Shown: positions 32,880-41,597 of the stretch, piece by piece
Numbering within the stretch: position 1 is the stretch's first letter
How the letters are laid out: each line of letters begins with the position of its first letter
From: Microterricola viridarii
Lineage (GTDB): Bacteria; Actinomycetota; Actinomycetes; Actinomycetales; Microbacteriaceae
NCBI RefSeq assembly: GCF_900104895.1
Contig: NZ_LT629742.1
Span: 620,001-684,000, forward strand
DNA length: 64,000 nucleotides
Reading direction: 5' to 3'
Translations under genes and position numbers: made by a program
Notes under the pieces: model-generated
Database searches by the model: none
What the model was told of the DNA's origin: nothing
What the model saw: the letters and a program-made list of their open reading frames with translations, nothing else

Positions 32880-33576
32880 TGCACGCCTGCCTGACGCCCG
32901 CCTGCCTGACGCCCGCCTCGCCGACGCCGCGACCGCCTACCTCGCCCGCCTGGATGCGGCGCTCGACGGGGTCGACGAGGGGACGGCGGCGGAGATCCTC
33001 GCCGGAGTGCGGGAGGAGTTGCTCGGGCAGGACGCCGCGGCGACCGGTGCGCGCATCCGGGAGCTCGGCGACCCGGAGTTCATCGCGGCCGAGGCGCGCG
33101 GGGCGCTGCCGGGGGAGCCCGCGGCATCCACACCCGCCGCAGCACCCGTGTCGGGACCCTCGCCCGCGTCCGCCGATGCGCGGCCGGAGCCGGCCTGGTT
33201 CGCGGTGCTCGCCGGGCTGCTGGTGATGCTCGGCGGCGTCGTCGTGCCCGTGCTCGGCGGGCTCGCCGGCTACGTGATGGTGTGGCTGTCGACGGCGTGG
33301 ACCCGCAGGCAGAAGCTGATCGCGACAGCCGTGCCGGTGGTCTACCTCGCGGTCCTGTGCGCCGTCGCGGCCCTCGTGACCGGCGGGGCGCAGCCGCCGG
33401 CGACGGGCGCTGCCGGCGCTGGATCGTCCGAGGCGGGGGCCGCGGCGAACCCGCTGCTGCCCGCCGGCTACGACGTGCTGTGGAGCGGCGTGCTGCTGCT
33501 GGCCGTGGTGCAGCTCGGCGTCGGCGCCTGGCTGCTCGCCGCCGCGCGCCGCACCCGGATGCGCCGGGCCGGCTGA
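32872..33576 (+). CDS. HAAS/DUF1700-like membrane protein paired with PadR
   Basis: A 234-residue protein. The N-terminal helical part (YLARLDAALDGVDEGTAAEI then LAGVREELLGQ and ARIRELGDPEFIAAEARG) matches the HAAS signalling domain found beside PadR regulators. A linker rich in Ala/Pro follows, then three membrane segments (about residues 105-128, 144-166, 200-224). The extreme N-terminus repeats ARLPDARLPDARLADA, encoded by a tandem CCTGACGCCCGCCTG DNA repeat. The start ATG 32872 overlaps the PadR gene. Function unknown. Confidence 0.75.
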   Translation: MTDARLPDARLPDARLADAATAYLARLDAALDGVDEGTAAEILAGVREELLGQDAAATGARIRELGDPEFIAAEARGALPGEPAASTPAAAPVSGPSPASADARPEPAWFAVLAGLLVMLGGVVVPVLGGLAGYVMVWLSTAWTRRQKLIATAVPVVYLAVLCAVAALVTGGAQPPATGAAGAGSSEAGAAANPLLPAGYDVLWSGVLLLAVVQLGVGAWLLAAARRTRMRRAG

Positions 33577-33862
33577 GGCCTCCGCCCGCGCGCCCTGCCT
33601 GGCCGCCCGCCCGCCCGCGCTGCCCGCCCTGCCCGCCCGCGCTGCCCGCCCGCGCTGCCCGCCCTGCCCGCCCGCGCTGCGCCAGTTGCTCGCCCTCCGC
33701 GCCACCCCGGGTGGCGCAGAGGGCGAGCAACTGGCGCAGAGGGGCACGGATGCCGCAGGCGAGCGCGCCCGGCCAGACGACCCCTTGCTCGCGCCCCGAC
33801 CGCGCACTAGCGTGATCCACAGCGGCCACAGAGTGGCGGCCGGGAGCGAGCGGGGGCAGCGA
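33577..33862. other. Intergenic region, low complexity plus long palindrome
   Basis: Positions 33590-33675 are a C/G slippage tract (GCCCGCCCTGCCCGCCCGCG units). It is followed by the palindrome at 33677-33739 and then the leader of the peptidase gene. No protein of its own is supported. Confidence 0.7.
33677..33739. terminator. Long inverted repeat (30-nt arms, one mismatch)
   Basis: The left arm 33677-33706 begins CTGCGCCAGTTGCTCGCCCT and the right arm 33710-33739 ends GGGCGAGCAACTGGCGCAG. They pair over 30 nt with one mismatch and a 3-nt loop. It lies between genes of the same orientation, so a terminator or mobile palindrome are both possible. Confidence 0.7.
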
Positions 33863-34621
33863 ATGGCGCACGTGGTGGCATCTGGGGCGGGCAAGGCGCT
33901 GATGGAGCGCCGCAATGATCCGACCCACGACTACATCCTGGATCTCACCGGCAAGGAGCGCCCGCGGGTGCTCTTCGTCGGCACGGCGACGGGCGACGAG
34001 CCGGGCTACATCCTGAGCTTCTACCAGACGTATGACTCCGACCGCTGCGCCCCGCACCACCTGCCGCTGTTCCACCGCACCCTGGACGACCTGGCCGGCT
34101 TCGTTCGCGGCTTCGACGTCATCCACGTCGGCGGCGGCAACACCGCCAACATGCTCGACGTCTGGAAGCGGCAGGGCCTCGACGTGATCCTCCGCGAGAT
34201 GTGGGAGGACCCCGCCTCCAACGCCGTGTTCACCGGCGGCAGCGCCGGCGGCATCTGCTGGTTCGAGGGCGGCACCACCGACAGCTACGGGCCCACACTG
34301 CGGGTGTTGCCGGAGAGCCTCGGCTTCCTGCCCGGCAGTTTCAGCCCGCACTACGACGCCGAGGACCAGCGCCAGCCGCTCTACCACGCGGCGCTGAAGA
34401 GCGGAGAGCTCGGCCCCGGCTACGCGGTCGGCAACCTGCAGTCCGTGCACTTCACGACCACGGCAGGGCGCGCCGGCGCCGAGTTCGTGCGGGCGATCAG
34501 CCCCGTCGACGGCGGCCTGGCCCTCACCGTCGCGGCCGTCGACGGGCAGATCGTCGAGACGCCGCTGCCGATCACCGTGCTCGCCACGACGCGCGCCGCG
34601 GGCGGATCGGTCAGCGCATGA
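33863..34621 (+). CDS. pepE: Peptidase E-like serine peptidase (S51 family, aspartyl dipeptidase)
   Basis: Cytoplasmic S51-family protein of 252 residues. The nucleophile S127 lies in AVFTGGSAGGICWFEGGTTD, with GGGNTANMLDVWKRQGLD before it and GFLPGSFSPHYDAEDQRQPL after it. Peptidase E cleaves dipeptides with N-terminal aspartate. The N-terminus VVASGAGKALMERRNDP departs from the usual GGGGF form, and the exact start is uncertain. The 3' end overlaps the Dcu-type transporter gene (ATGA). That pairing suggests linked use of aspartate or dicarboxylates. Confidence 0.8.
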   Translation: MAHVVASGAGKALMERRNDPTHDYILDLTGKERPRVLFVGTATGDEPGYILSFYQTYDSDRCAPHHLPLFHRTLDDLAGFVRGFDVIHVGGGNTANMLDVWKRQGLDVILREMWEDPASNAVFTGGSAGGICWFEGGTTDSYGPTLRVLPESLGFLPGSFSPHYDAEDQRQPLYHAALKSGELGPGYAVGNLQSVHFTTTAGRAGAEFVRAISPVDGGLALTVAAVDGQIVETPLPITVLATTRAAGGSVSA

Positions 34622-35973
34622 ACGACAGCGTCGTCATCCTGATCCTGCAACTGCTCGTGGTGATCCTGGCCATCTTCATGGGCACCCGCACGAGCGGGAT
34701 CGGGCTCGGCGTCTGGGGCCTGGTCGGCGTCGCGGTGCTGCTGTTCGGCTTCCAGACGGCACCGGGCAACGCGCCCATCGATGCCGTGTTCATCGTGCTC
34801 ACCGTGGTGACGGCGGCATCCGTCATGCAGGCGGCCGGCGGCATCGATTGGATGGTCTCGATCGCGGCGAAGGTGATCAGGCAGCGCCCGAAGAGCGTGG
34901 TGTTCTTGGCGCCGGCGATGTCGTTCCTGTTCACGGTCGGCGCCGGAACCGGCAACATCTTCTACCCGCTGCTGCCCGTCATCTACGACGTCTCCTACCA
35001 GCAGCGCATCCGGCCGGAGCGCTCGCTCTCGGTCTCGGCCGTCGCCTCCCAGGTCGGCATCCTCTGTAGCCCGGTCTCGGCCGCGACGGCGTCGATGGTT
35101 GTGCTGCTCGCCCCGAGCGGTTTCGACCTCGGCAAGCTGCTGCTGATCATGTGGCCGGCCTCGATCGTCGCCCTCTTCGTCGCCAGCCTGGTGATGGTGC
35201 GCTGGGGGAAGAACCTCGAGGACGACCCGGAGTTCCAGCGCCGGCTGGCCGCCCACGCGATCAAGCCGCCGGAGTCCAAGGAAGACAGGGCCCCGCTGCC
35301 CCGCACGGCCGTGCTCTCCGCCTCGCTCTTCCTTACCGGCGTCGGGATCATCGTCCTCACCGGCCTGTTCGAGGGCCTGCGCCCCATCATTGGCACGGAT
35401 GCCGACGGCAACCCGGAGCGGGTCTCGGTCGCGATCGTGATCGAGGTCGTCATGGGCGTGATCGCCGCCGCGATCTTCCTCACCTGCAAGGTGAAGGCCG
35501 CGGACGTGCCGAAGCAGTCCACCTTCCCGGCCGGCATGGTCGGTGCGTTCGCACTGTTCGGCATCGCCTGGCTCGCCAACACCTTCGTCGCCAACAACAA
35601 CAACCTGATCGTGGAGGGCCTCGGCGCCGTGGTGTCGGGCTCCTCCGCCTTCCTCGGCGCGCTGCTGTTCGCCCTCGCGCTGGCCGCCGTCGCCATGCTC
35701 ACGACCAGCCAGTCGAGCGCGACGAACGCGATCGTGCCGATCGGCCTCGCGATCGGCCTGCCCGCCTCGCTGATCGTCGGGCTCTGGCCCGCGGCGATGG
35801 GCATCTACATCCTGCCGGCCAACGGCAGCCAGGTCGCCACGGTCGCGTTCGACCAGACCGGGTCGACCAAGATGGGCAAGTTCGTCTTCGACCACTCGTT
35901 CCAGATCCCGAACCTCATCTACATGGTGGTGGCCATCATCGTCGGTGTTGTGCTGTCGTTCGCAATCGCCTAG
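34618..35973 (+). CDS. DcuA/DcuB-type C4-dicarboxylate/aspartate transporter
   Basis: Integral membrane carrier of 451 residues with 10-12 hydrophobic segments. Family landmarks are MGTRTSGIGLGVWGLVGVAV (20-39), GAGTGNIFYPLLPVIYDVSY, QVGILCSPVSAATASMV, and the C-terminal TTSQSSATNAIVPIGLAIGL and LPANGSQVATVAFDQTGST. It exchanges or imports C4-dicarboxylates and aspartate. Coupled to peptidase E, it may move aspartate or fumarate generated from Asp-X dipeptides. In Escherichia coli the family serves anaerobic fumarate respiration; the role in this organism is not shown. Confidence 0.88.
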   Translation: MNDSVVILILQLLVVILAIFMGTRTSGIGLGVWGLVGVAVLLFGFQTAPGNAPIDAVFIVLTVVTAASVMQAAGGIDWMVSIAAKVIRQRPKSVVFLAPAMSFLFTVGAGTGNIFYPLLPVIYDVSYQQRIRPERSLSVSAVASQVGILCSPVSAATASMVVLLAPSGFDLGKLLLIMWPASIVALFVASLVMVRWGKNLEDDPEFQRRLAAHAIKPPESKEDRAPLPRTAVLSASLFLTGVGIIVLTGLFEGLRPIIGTDADGNPERVSVAIVIEVVMGVIAAAIFLTCKVKAADVPKQSTFPAGMVGAFALFGIAWLANTFVANNNNLIVEGLGAVVSGSSAFLGALLFALALAAVAMLTTSQSSATNAIVPIGLAIGLPASLIVGLWPAAMGIYILPANGSQVATVAFDQTGSTKMGKFVFDHSFQIPNLIYMVVAIIVGVVLSFAIA

Positions 35974-36005
35974 CGAGGCTTTCGCTTGCCGGGGTGTCGC
36001 GCACG

Positions 36006-36020
36006 TAGAATCGGGGGGTG
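36006..36020 (+). promoter_or_regulatory. Leaderless promoter of pyrE
   Basis: TAGAAT at 36006-36011 is followed by six bases and then the GTG start at 36018, so transcription should begin on the start codon itself. A TTGCCG at 35986-35991 would be a -35 with short spacing. Confidence 0.55.
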
Positions 36021-36572
36021 ACTGACGTGCGAACCAAACTGATCGACTACATCTCGGCTGAGGCCGTCTTCCACGGTGACTTCACCCTCACCAGTGGCAA
36101 GAAGGCGACCTACTACGTCGACCTCCGCAAGGTCAGCCTCGACCACCGGGTCGCCCCGCTGATCGGCCAGGTCATGCTCGATCTCATCGCCGAGATCCCG
36201 GATGTCGCCGCCGTCGGTGGCATGACGATGGGCGCCGACCCGATCGCCGCCGCCGTGCTGCACCAGGGTGCCGCCCGCGGAGCCGCCTACGACGCCTTCG
36301 TCGTGCGCAAGGAGCCGAAGGACCACGGCCGTGGCCGCCAGGTCGAGGGCCCGGACCTCGAGGGCAAGCGCGTGATCGTGCTGGAGGACACCTCCACCAC
36401 CGGTGGTTCGCCGCTGGCCGCCATCGAGGCGCTCAAGAAGGTCGGAGCGATCATCGCCGGCGTGGCCGTCGTCGTCGACCGCAACACCGGTGCCCGCGAA
36501 GTGATCGAGGCCGCCGGATACCCCTACTACGCAGCGATTGGCCTCGACGACCTGGGCCTCTCGGATGCCTGA
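36018..36572 (+). CDS. pyrE: Orotate phosphoribosyltransferase
   Basis: Cytoplasmic 184-residue enzyme converting orotate and PRPP to orotidine 5'-phosphate in de novo pyrimidine synthesis. The PRPP loop is VLEDTSTTGG (121-130). The N-terminal FHGDFTLTSGKKATYYVDLR is typical of OPRT, as is GGMTMGADPIAAAV. GTG 36018 is set by the leaderless promoter. The 3' end overlaps the next gene by eight bases. Biosynthetic pyrE lies 21 kb from the catabolic pyrimidine cluster. Confidence 0.94.
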   Translation: MTDVRTKLIDYISAEAVFHGDFTLTSGKKATYYVDLRKVSLDHRVAPLIGQVMLDLIAEIPDVAAVGGMTMGADPIAAAVLHQGAARGAAYDAFVVRKEPKDHGRGRQVEGPDLEGKRVIVLEDTSTTGGSPLAAIEALKKVGAIIAGVAVVVDRNTGAREVIEAAGYPYYAAIGLDDLGLSDA

Positions 36573-39300
36573 TCTCGACCAGCCGGCGGCATCCGACGAT
36601 CGAGAGACCCCGGATGCCGTGGGCTCCGCCGAGGCTGCTGAGCGTCCAGAGGACGACGGCCCCGCCTTCGGCAGCGCCGAGTGGCTGCTCGCGCAGCTGA
36701 GCGGCGACCGCAAGCCGGCCGCGGCGCCGCGCAGCCCGCTGCTGCCGCCCGTGCAGGAGGAGCAGCCGGCCGCCCCCGCAACCGCCCCGTCGACCGCTTC
36801 GCAGCCGGTCGTTCCGCCGGCGACCCCGACCGCGGCCCTGCCGGTCACGCCGGCCCCGGCCGCCGCACAGCCCGCCGCCCCGGCGCCGGCCGTTCGCGCC
36901 ACCCCAGCGCAGGAGGCGCCCGCCAACCCGCCGACGCCGCCGGCCCGCGACTACGCTGTTGCCGACTACTCGGCCGCGCGCTCGGCCCAGCCCGACTTCT
37001 TCGAGCTCGCGCCGGTCGTCGAGCCCGAGGCAGAGCCGGCACCAGCTCCGGCCGCCGCGCCCGCCGCACCCGTCGAGGAGCCCGCCGCCCCCGCTGCCGC
37101 CCCAAGCTTTGCCGACACCGCCGCGCTGGGTGAGACCCAGCCGTTCACCGAGGTGTTCCCCGTCGCCGACGTGTCGCCCGAAGCCGTGCTGCCTCACACG
37201 GCACCGCCCGCGCCCTCGCTGCCTGCAGCGGCCCCGGCCGACACCGCGCCGTACACGGGCACGGAGTCCCTCGCCGGCGCCGCGACCGTCGCGGAACCCC
37301 CGGCCCCGCGGATGTTCAAGACCCCGCCGGCTCCGCTCGTCGAGCCGCCGGCAGCGGCGCCCGCAGCGCCTCTCACGCCGCCGCCCGCCGCCGCCGCGCC
37401 TGCCGCGCCGCAGCCCGCCGTGCCCGCCGACACCGCCTCCCCGCTCGACCAGAGCTTCACCGCCGCGATCCTCATCCCCGCAGACGGCCTGGACGCCCAC
37501 TACGACGACGAGTACGACGACTTCGACGACGACTCAGAGCCGGAGGAACCGGCCGGCCCGGTGTTCCAGTGGGGCCTGACGGCCGGTGCCGCCAATGGCG
37601 CCCCGGCAGCGGATTCCGGCCTCCCGCCGGCACGGGTCGTGCCTGCTGCGTCCGTGACCGCCGCTGAGGCTGTGCCGGTCGCGCCCGCTGAGCCCGTTGC
37701 TCCGGCTGTGCCGGTCGCGCCCGCTGAGCCCGCCGCCCCGGCGGCGCCGGTCGAGGCCGCAGCGCCGATCGTGCCCGCATTCTTCGCCCGAGTCACGGGC
37801 GCCGACGTTCCGGCCCAGCCCGCTGCGCCGACCGAGGCTGCCGCGCCAGCGGAAGCTGCCGCGCCCGCTGATGCTGCCGCGCCCGCGGAAGCTGACGGAC
37901 CAGCCGAGCAGCCCGCAGCAGCCACTCCGGCTGTACCCGCCGTCGACGCCGCACCCGCCGCTCCGGTCGCTGCCGCACCGGCCGCCCCCGAGAGTGACGA
38001 GAACGAGGAGTCGGCGACGACCTCCGATGACGTCCTCGCCGAGTGGTTCGCCGCGATCATGCCTGGAGCCGACGAGACCACCCCGGACGCGTCCGGCGTC
38101 GACGCCGCCGCGTCGGAGCAGGACGCACCCGTCGCGGAAATCGCGGAACCGGCCACCCCTGCCCCGGTCGAGCCGCCCGTCGAGAAGCCGGTCGAGGAGC
38201 CCGCCGCGCCGGCCGCTGTGCTGCCGCCGCTCATCGCGCCACCGGCGCCGAGCGAGGCCCCGCTGCGGGTGCCCGGCGTTCAGCCGGCCCCGGCCGTGCC
38301 GGCCCCGGCCGCGCCGGCACCTGTCCAGCAGGCACCGGCCGCCCCGACTCCGGCCGCACCGACCGCCGCGCAGCCGGCCCCGGCCGCACCGAACCAGGCA
38401 CCAACGCTGCCGTACTCCGCCGGAGCCGCATTCACGCCCGTCTTCGGCGCCCCGCGCTCCGAGCAGCCCCAACAGCTTCCCGGTGCCGCGCCGGCGCAGC
38501 ACCCCGCGACGCCGACCGCTGCCGCGCCCGCGGCGGCAGCACCCGCGCGCCCTGGGGCGTCCGCAGCGCGGCCCGGCATGCCGGCCGGGGCCGCCGCCGA
38601 ACCGTTCGGCCACTGGGCCGCAGCGGTTCCGGCATCCGCGGCACCGGCAGGAACCCCGCAGTCGGGAGGCCCGAACGGGCCCGCCTCGACCGGTTCGGGG
38701 CGCCCGCCCGGCCGCGGGGGCAAGCCGCCGCGCGCTCTCATCATCACGCTGATCGCCGTGGTCTGCGTCGCCGTGCTCGCCGGGCTCTTCATCCTCGGCA
38801 CCAAGCTGCCCGCGCTGCTCGGCACAGCGCCGACGCCGACGCCCGCAGCGACCGAGGGCACCGCGCCCGCCACGGAGGCGCCGACCCCGCCGCCCGCCCC
38901 GACCGCGATGCAGCCGGCCGGCGAGCACAACTGGGACGAGCTGTTCGGCGGCGAGTGCCTCGACCCGTTCGTCAGCCCCTGGGCCGAGACCTTCACCGTC
39001 GTCGACTGCGGCGCCCCGCACGCAGCCCAACTGGCGTTCCGCGGCAACCTCGGCGGCGACGAGGCGACGCCGTTCCCCGGCGAGGAGGCCATCGCCGCCC
39101 AGACCAACCAGCTCTGCGGGCGGACCGGAATCGTCGACCCGGCCGCGGAGTCCGCCTCCGGGCAGCTGCAGATGCAGAGCTCCTTCCCCGTGACCGAACA
39201 GCAGTGGGCCTCCGGCCAGCGCAACTACTACTGCTTCGTCAGCGCTGTGTCGGGCGAGCCCCTCACCGCGAGCGTCGCGGGCCCCGGCCCAGCCGCCTAG
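36565..39300 (+). CDS. Ala/Pro-rich single-pass membrane protein with C-terminal septum-formation-like domain
   Basis: A 911-residue protein starting MPDLDQPAASDD and overlapping pyrE. Residues about 50-715 are a low-complexity Ala/Pro/Val region broken by short acidic stretches (DDEYDDFDDDSEPEEP near 312). One membrane helix (ALIITLIAVVCVAVLAGLFI, about 724-746) follows. An extracytoplasmic domain of about 135 residues carries NWDELFGGECLDPFVSPWAE, VDCGAPHAAQL, QLCGRTG and YYCFVS, with four cysteines. That C-terminal domain resembles the actinobacterial 'septum formation' (DUF4190-associated) family by memory. The long N-terminal arm is cytoplasmic. Function unknown; repeats suggest rapid length change. 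Confidence 0.75.
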   Translation: MPDLDQPAASDDRETPDAVGSAEAAERPEDDGPAFGSAEWLLAQLSGDRKPAAAPRSPLLPPVQEEQPAAPATAPSTASQPVVPPATPTAALPVTPAPAAAQPAAPAPAVRATPAQEAPANPPTPPARDYAVADYSAARSAQPDFFELAPVVEPEAEPAPAPAAAPAAPVEEPAAPAAAPSFADTAALGETQPFTEVFPVADVSPEAVLPHTAPPAPSLPAAAPADTAPYTGTESLAGAATVAEPPAPRMFKTPPAPLVEPPAAAPAAPLTPPPAAAAPAAPQPAVPADTASPLDQSFTAAILIPADGLDAHYDDEYDDFDDDSEPEEPAGPVFQWGLTAGAANGAPAADSGLPPARVVPAASVTAAEAVPVAPAEPVAPAVPVAPAEPAAPAAPVEAAAPIVPAFFARVTGADVPAQPAAPTEAAAPAEAAAPADAAAPAEADGPAEQPAAATPAVPAVDAAPAAPVAAAPAAPESDENEESATTSDDVLAEWFAAIMPGADETTPDASGVDAAASEQDAPVAEIAEPATPAPVEPPVEKPVEEPAAPAAVLPPLIAPPAPSEAPLRVPGVQPAPAVPAPAAPAPVQQAPAAPTPAAPTAAQPAPAAPNQAPTLPYSAGAAFTPVFGAPRSEQPQQLPGAAPAQHPATPTAAAPAAAAPARPGASAARPGMPAGAAAEPFGHWAAAVPASAAPAGTPQSGGPNGPASTGSGRPPGRGGKPPRALIITLIAVVCVAVLAGLFILGTKLPALLGTAPTPTPAATEGTAPATEAPTPPPAPTAMQPAGEHNWDELFGGECLDPFVSPWAETFTVVDCGAPHAAQLAFRGNLGGDEATPFPGEEAIAAQTNQLCGRTGIVDPAAESASGQLQMQSSFPVTEQQWASGQRNYYCFVSAVSGEPLTASVAGPGPAA

Positions 39301-39415
39301 ACCCCCCGCCTAGACTCCGCCGAGCCCATCGCCCGGCCAAGCCCGGCCCGCGAGGCCGACCGGTCCCGGCCCCAACCGAACACACACACCCTTCACAGCA
39401 GCAGGAGACGCCACC

Positions 39416-40408
39416 GTGCCAGACACCACCGCGACAGACACCACCACCGCCCGCCTCGTCGTCGTCGGATCGCTCAACGTCGACAGCACGAGCTACGTCG
39501 AGCACTTCCCCGCACCGGGGGAGACGGTCGAGAGCACCGGCTTCGCGGTTGCGCTCGGCGGCAAGGGCACGAACCAGGCCGTCGCCGCGCACCTGGCCGG
39601 CGTTGAGACCCGGCTGATCGCCCGCATCGGCGACGACAGCTCCGGCGACTTCGCCCTGCAGACCCTCACCGAGCTCGGCATCCCGACGCTCGGCGTCGGG
39701 CGCCTGCCCGGCGTCACCACCGGTGTCGCGCAGATCACCGTCGTCGCCTCCGGCGAGAACACGGTCATCGTCACGGCCGGCGCCAATGGTCTGCTCGCCC
39801 CGGAGTTCGGCCCAGCCGACACCGCGGCGATCGCCGGCGCCGAGCTCGTGCTCAGCCAGGGCGAGATCCCGGCCGCCACGGTCGAGGCGCTGGCCGCCAC
39901 GGCCGCCGCCGCCGGCACCCGCTTCGTGCTGAACCTCGCGCCGCCCATCGCGATCGACCCGGCCGCGCTGGCCGGCTGCGACCCGCTCGTCGTCAACGAG
40001 CACGAGGCGCGGGCCGTCGGCCTGGTGCCGGATGCCGCGGCCGAAGACGGCGCAGACCTCTCGATCGAGCGCTGGCGGCAGCTGGCGGCATCCGCCGTTG
40101 CAGAGGGCCGCTGTGCCTCGCTCGTCATCACCCTCGGCTCGGCCGGAGCCGTCGCCGCGGATGCCGCGGGCAGCTGGCACAAGCAGGCGCCGCGCGTCAC
40201 CCCCGTCGACACGACCGGTGCCGGCGACTGCTTCACCGGAACCCTCGCCGCCTTCCTCGCCGAGGGCCGCGGGTTGGCCGACGCGACCGGCCTGGCCGCG
40301 GCCGCCGGGGCACTCTCCGTGCAGGCGCGCGGCACGGTCGGCTCCTACGCCGGGCGCGACGCCGTGCTCGCCTTCGCCGCCGAGCACGGCCTGACCGAGA
40401 AGCGCTGA
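39416..40408 (+). CDS. rbsK: Ribokinase-like PfkB carbohydrate kinase
   Basis: Cytoplasmic kinase of 330 residues. PfkB signatures: VVVGSLNVDSTSYVEHFPAP, GGKGTNQAVAAHLAGVE, and the anion-hole/catalytic DTTGAGDCFTGTLAAF with base D271. GTG 39416 follows GCAGGAGACGCCACC. It phosphorylates ribose or a related pentose (or a nucleoside). The nucleoside hydrolase gene starts eight bases downstream, so the pair would release ribose from nucleosides and phosphorylate it. Confidence 0.9.
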   Translation: MPDTTATDTTTARLVVVGSLNVDSTSYVEHFPAPGETVESTGFAVALGGKGTNQAVAAHLAGVETRLIARIGDDSSGDFALQTLTELGIPTLGVGRLPGVTTGVAQITVVASGENTVIVTAGANGLLAPEFGPADTAAIAGAELVLSQGEIPAATVEALAATAAAAGTRFVLNLAPPIAIDPAALAGCDPLVVNEHEARAVGLVPDAAAEDGADLSIERWRQLAASAVAEGRCASLVITLGSAGAVAADAAGSWHKQAPRVTPVDTTGAGDCFTGTLAAFLAEGRGLADATGLAAAAGALSVQARGTVGSYAGRDAVLAFAAEHGLTEKR

Positions 40409-40415
40409 GGACACC

Positions 40416-41357
40416 GTGGCGACGACGGCGATCCCCCTGATCCTGGACTGTGACCCGGGCCACGACGACGTCTTCGCCATCTGGCTGGCCGCCGGCAACC
40501 CCGCGCTCGAGCTGCGCGCCATCACCACCGTCGCCGGAAACGGCACCCTGGTGCACACGACGCTCAACGCGCGCATCGCCTGCACCGTCGCCGGCATCAG
40601 CGGCGTGCCCATCGCAGCCGGCGCCGACCGGCCGCTCGTCAAGCCGCTGGCGACGGCCGAGTGGATCCACGGCGAGAACGGCCTCGGCGGGCCCGAGCTG
40701 CCCGAGCCGACCGTTCCGCTCGACCCGCGGGGTGCCGTCGAGCTGATGGCCGACACCCTGCTCGCCTCGGCCGAGCCGGTCGCCATCGTCGCCACCGGCC
40801 CACTCACCAATGTCGCCACGCTCATCCGCGACCGGCCGGAGCTGCTCGGCCGCATCCGCGAGATCGTCTGGATGGGCGGCACCACCGAGCGCGGCAACGT
40901 CACCCCGTACGCCGAGTTCAACGCGTGGGTCGACCCGGACGCCGCCGCGATCGTGCTGGCCAGCGGCATCCGCTTCACCATGGTCGGGCTCACCGTCACC
41001 CACCAGGCGATGGTGACGGATGCCGTGCGCGACGCCGTGGCGGGCATCGGCAACCGCACCGGGGCCTTCGGCGCCGAGCTGCTGGACTTCTTCCGCTCGA
41101 TGAACCAGGAAGCGCTCGGCCTGCCGGACGGCCCGCTGCACGACCCCGTCGCGGTGGCCGTGCTCGCCGATCCGGAGACGGTCGGCAGCGTGTTCACCCG
41201 GCTCGACATCGAGCTGGCCGGAACCGAGACGCTCGGCGTGACCAGCGTCGACCTGGTCGGCATCCTCGAGCGGGAGCCGAATGCGCACGTCGCCCTCGAG
41301 CTCGACGCGCCCCGTTTCTGGCGGCTCATCACCGACGCCCTCGCCACCCTCGCCTAG
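40416..41357 (+). CDS. Inosine-uridine-preferring nucleoside hydrolase
   Basis: Cytoplasmic nucleoside hydrolase of 313 residues. The calcium-binding signature is LILDCDPGHDD (D11, D13, D17, D18). Other landmarks are ANGxNG-like AEWIHGENGLGGPELPEP, IVATGPLTNVATLI and the later LPDGPLHDPVAVAVL. It splits ribonucleosides to base and ribose. GTG 40416 has GAGG upstream. Working with the kinase it would salvage bases and ribose. Followed by a palindrome. Confidence 0.92.
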   Translation: MATTAIPLILDCDPGHDDVFAIWLAAGNPALELRAITTVAGNGTLVHTTLNARIACTVAGISGVPIAAGADRPLVKPLATAEWIHGENGLGGPELPEPTVPLDPRGAVELMADTLLASAEPVAIVATGPLTNVATLIRDRPELLGRIREIVWMGGTTERGNVTPYAEFNAWVDPDAAAIVLASGIRFTMVGLTVTHQAMVTDAVRDAVAGIGNRTGAFGAELLDFFRSMNQEALGLPDGPLHDPVAVAVLADPETVGSVFTRLDIELAGTETLGVTSVDLVGILEREPNAHVALELDAPRFWRLITDALATLA

Positions 41358-41374
41358 CCCCCCCTCCCAGATGT

Positions 41375-41436
41375 CGCCGAGACTGCGCGACTTGTCGTTC
41401 CGGCGCCGAAAAACTACAAGTCGCGCAGTCTCGACG
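41375..41436. repeat. GAGACTGCGCGACTTGT palindrome, copy 2
   Basis: Arms 41375-41400 and 41412-41436, imperfect by two mismatches. The arm core matches copies at 1423 and 48878. It lies 18 bp after the nucleoside hydrolase stop, so it may also terminate transcription. No T-run. Confidence 0.85.
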
Positions 41437-41597
41437 AGATGGGGCGAGGGCGGGGCGGGGCGGGGCAGGTTGGACGAAAGTGGGTTCGGCGGGCGGTTGT
41501 GGAGACTAATGGGGAATGCTGGGCAAAATGGGTCGGACGAACTGGACTGAAAGTCGTCGATTTCGAAACGGACTGCATCATCGTCCATACTCGACTC

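Noticed and set aside
33590-33675. Small Ala/Pro/Arg protein in the C/G tract
   Set aside because: Low-complexity slippage sequence without start signals.
36845-39030. Long minus-strand open frames opposite the Ala/Pro-rich gene
   Set aside because: They arise from the low-complexity GCC/CCG codons of the real gene and show no domain features.
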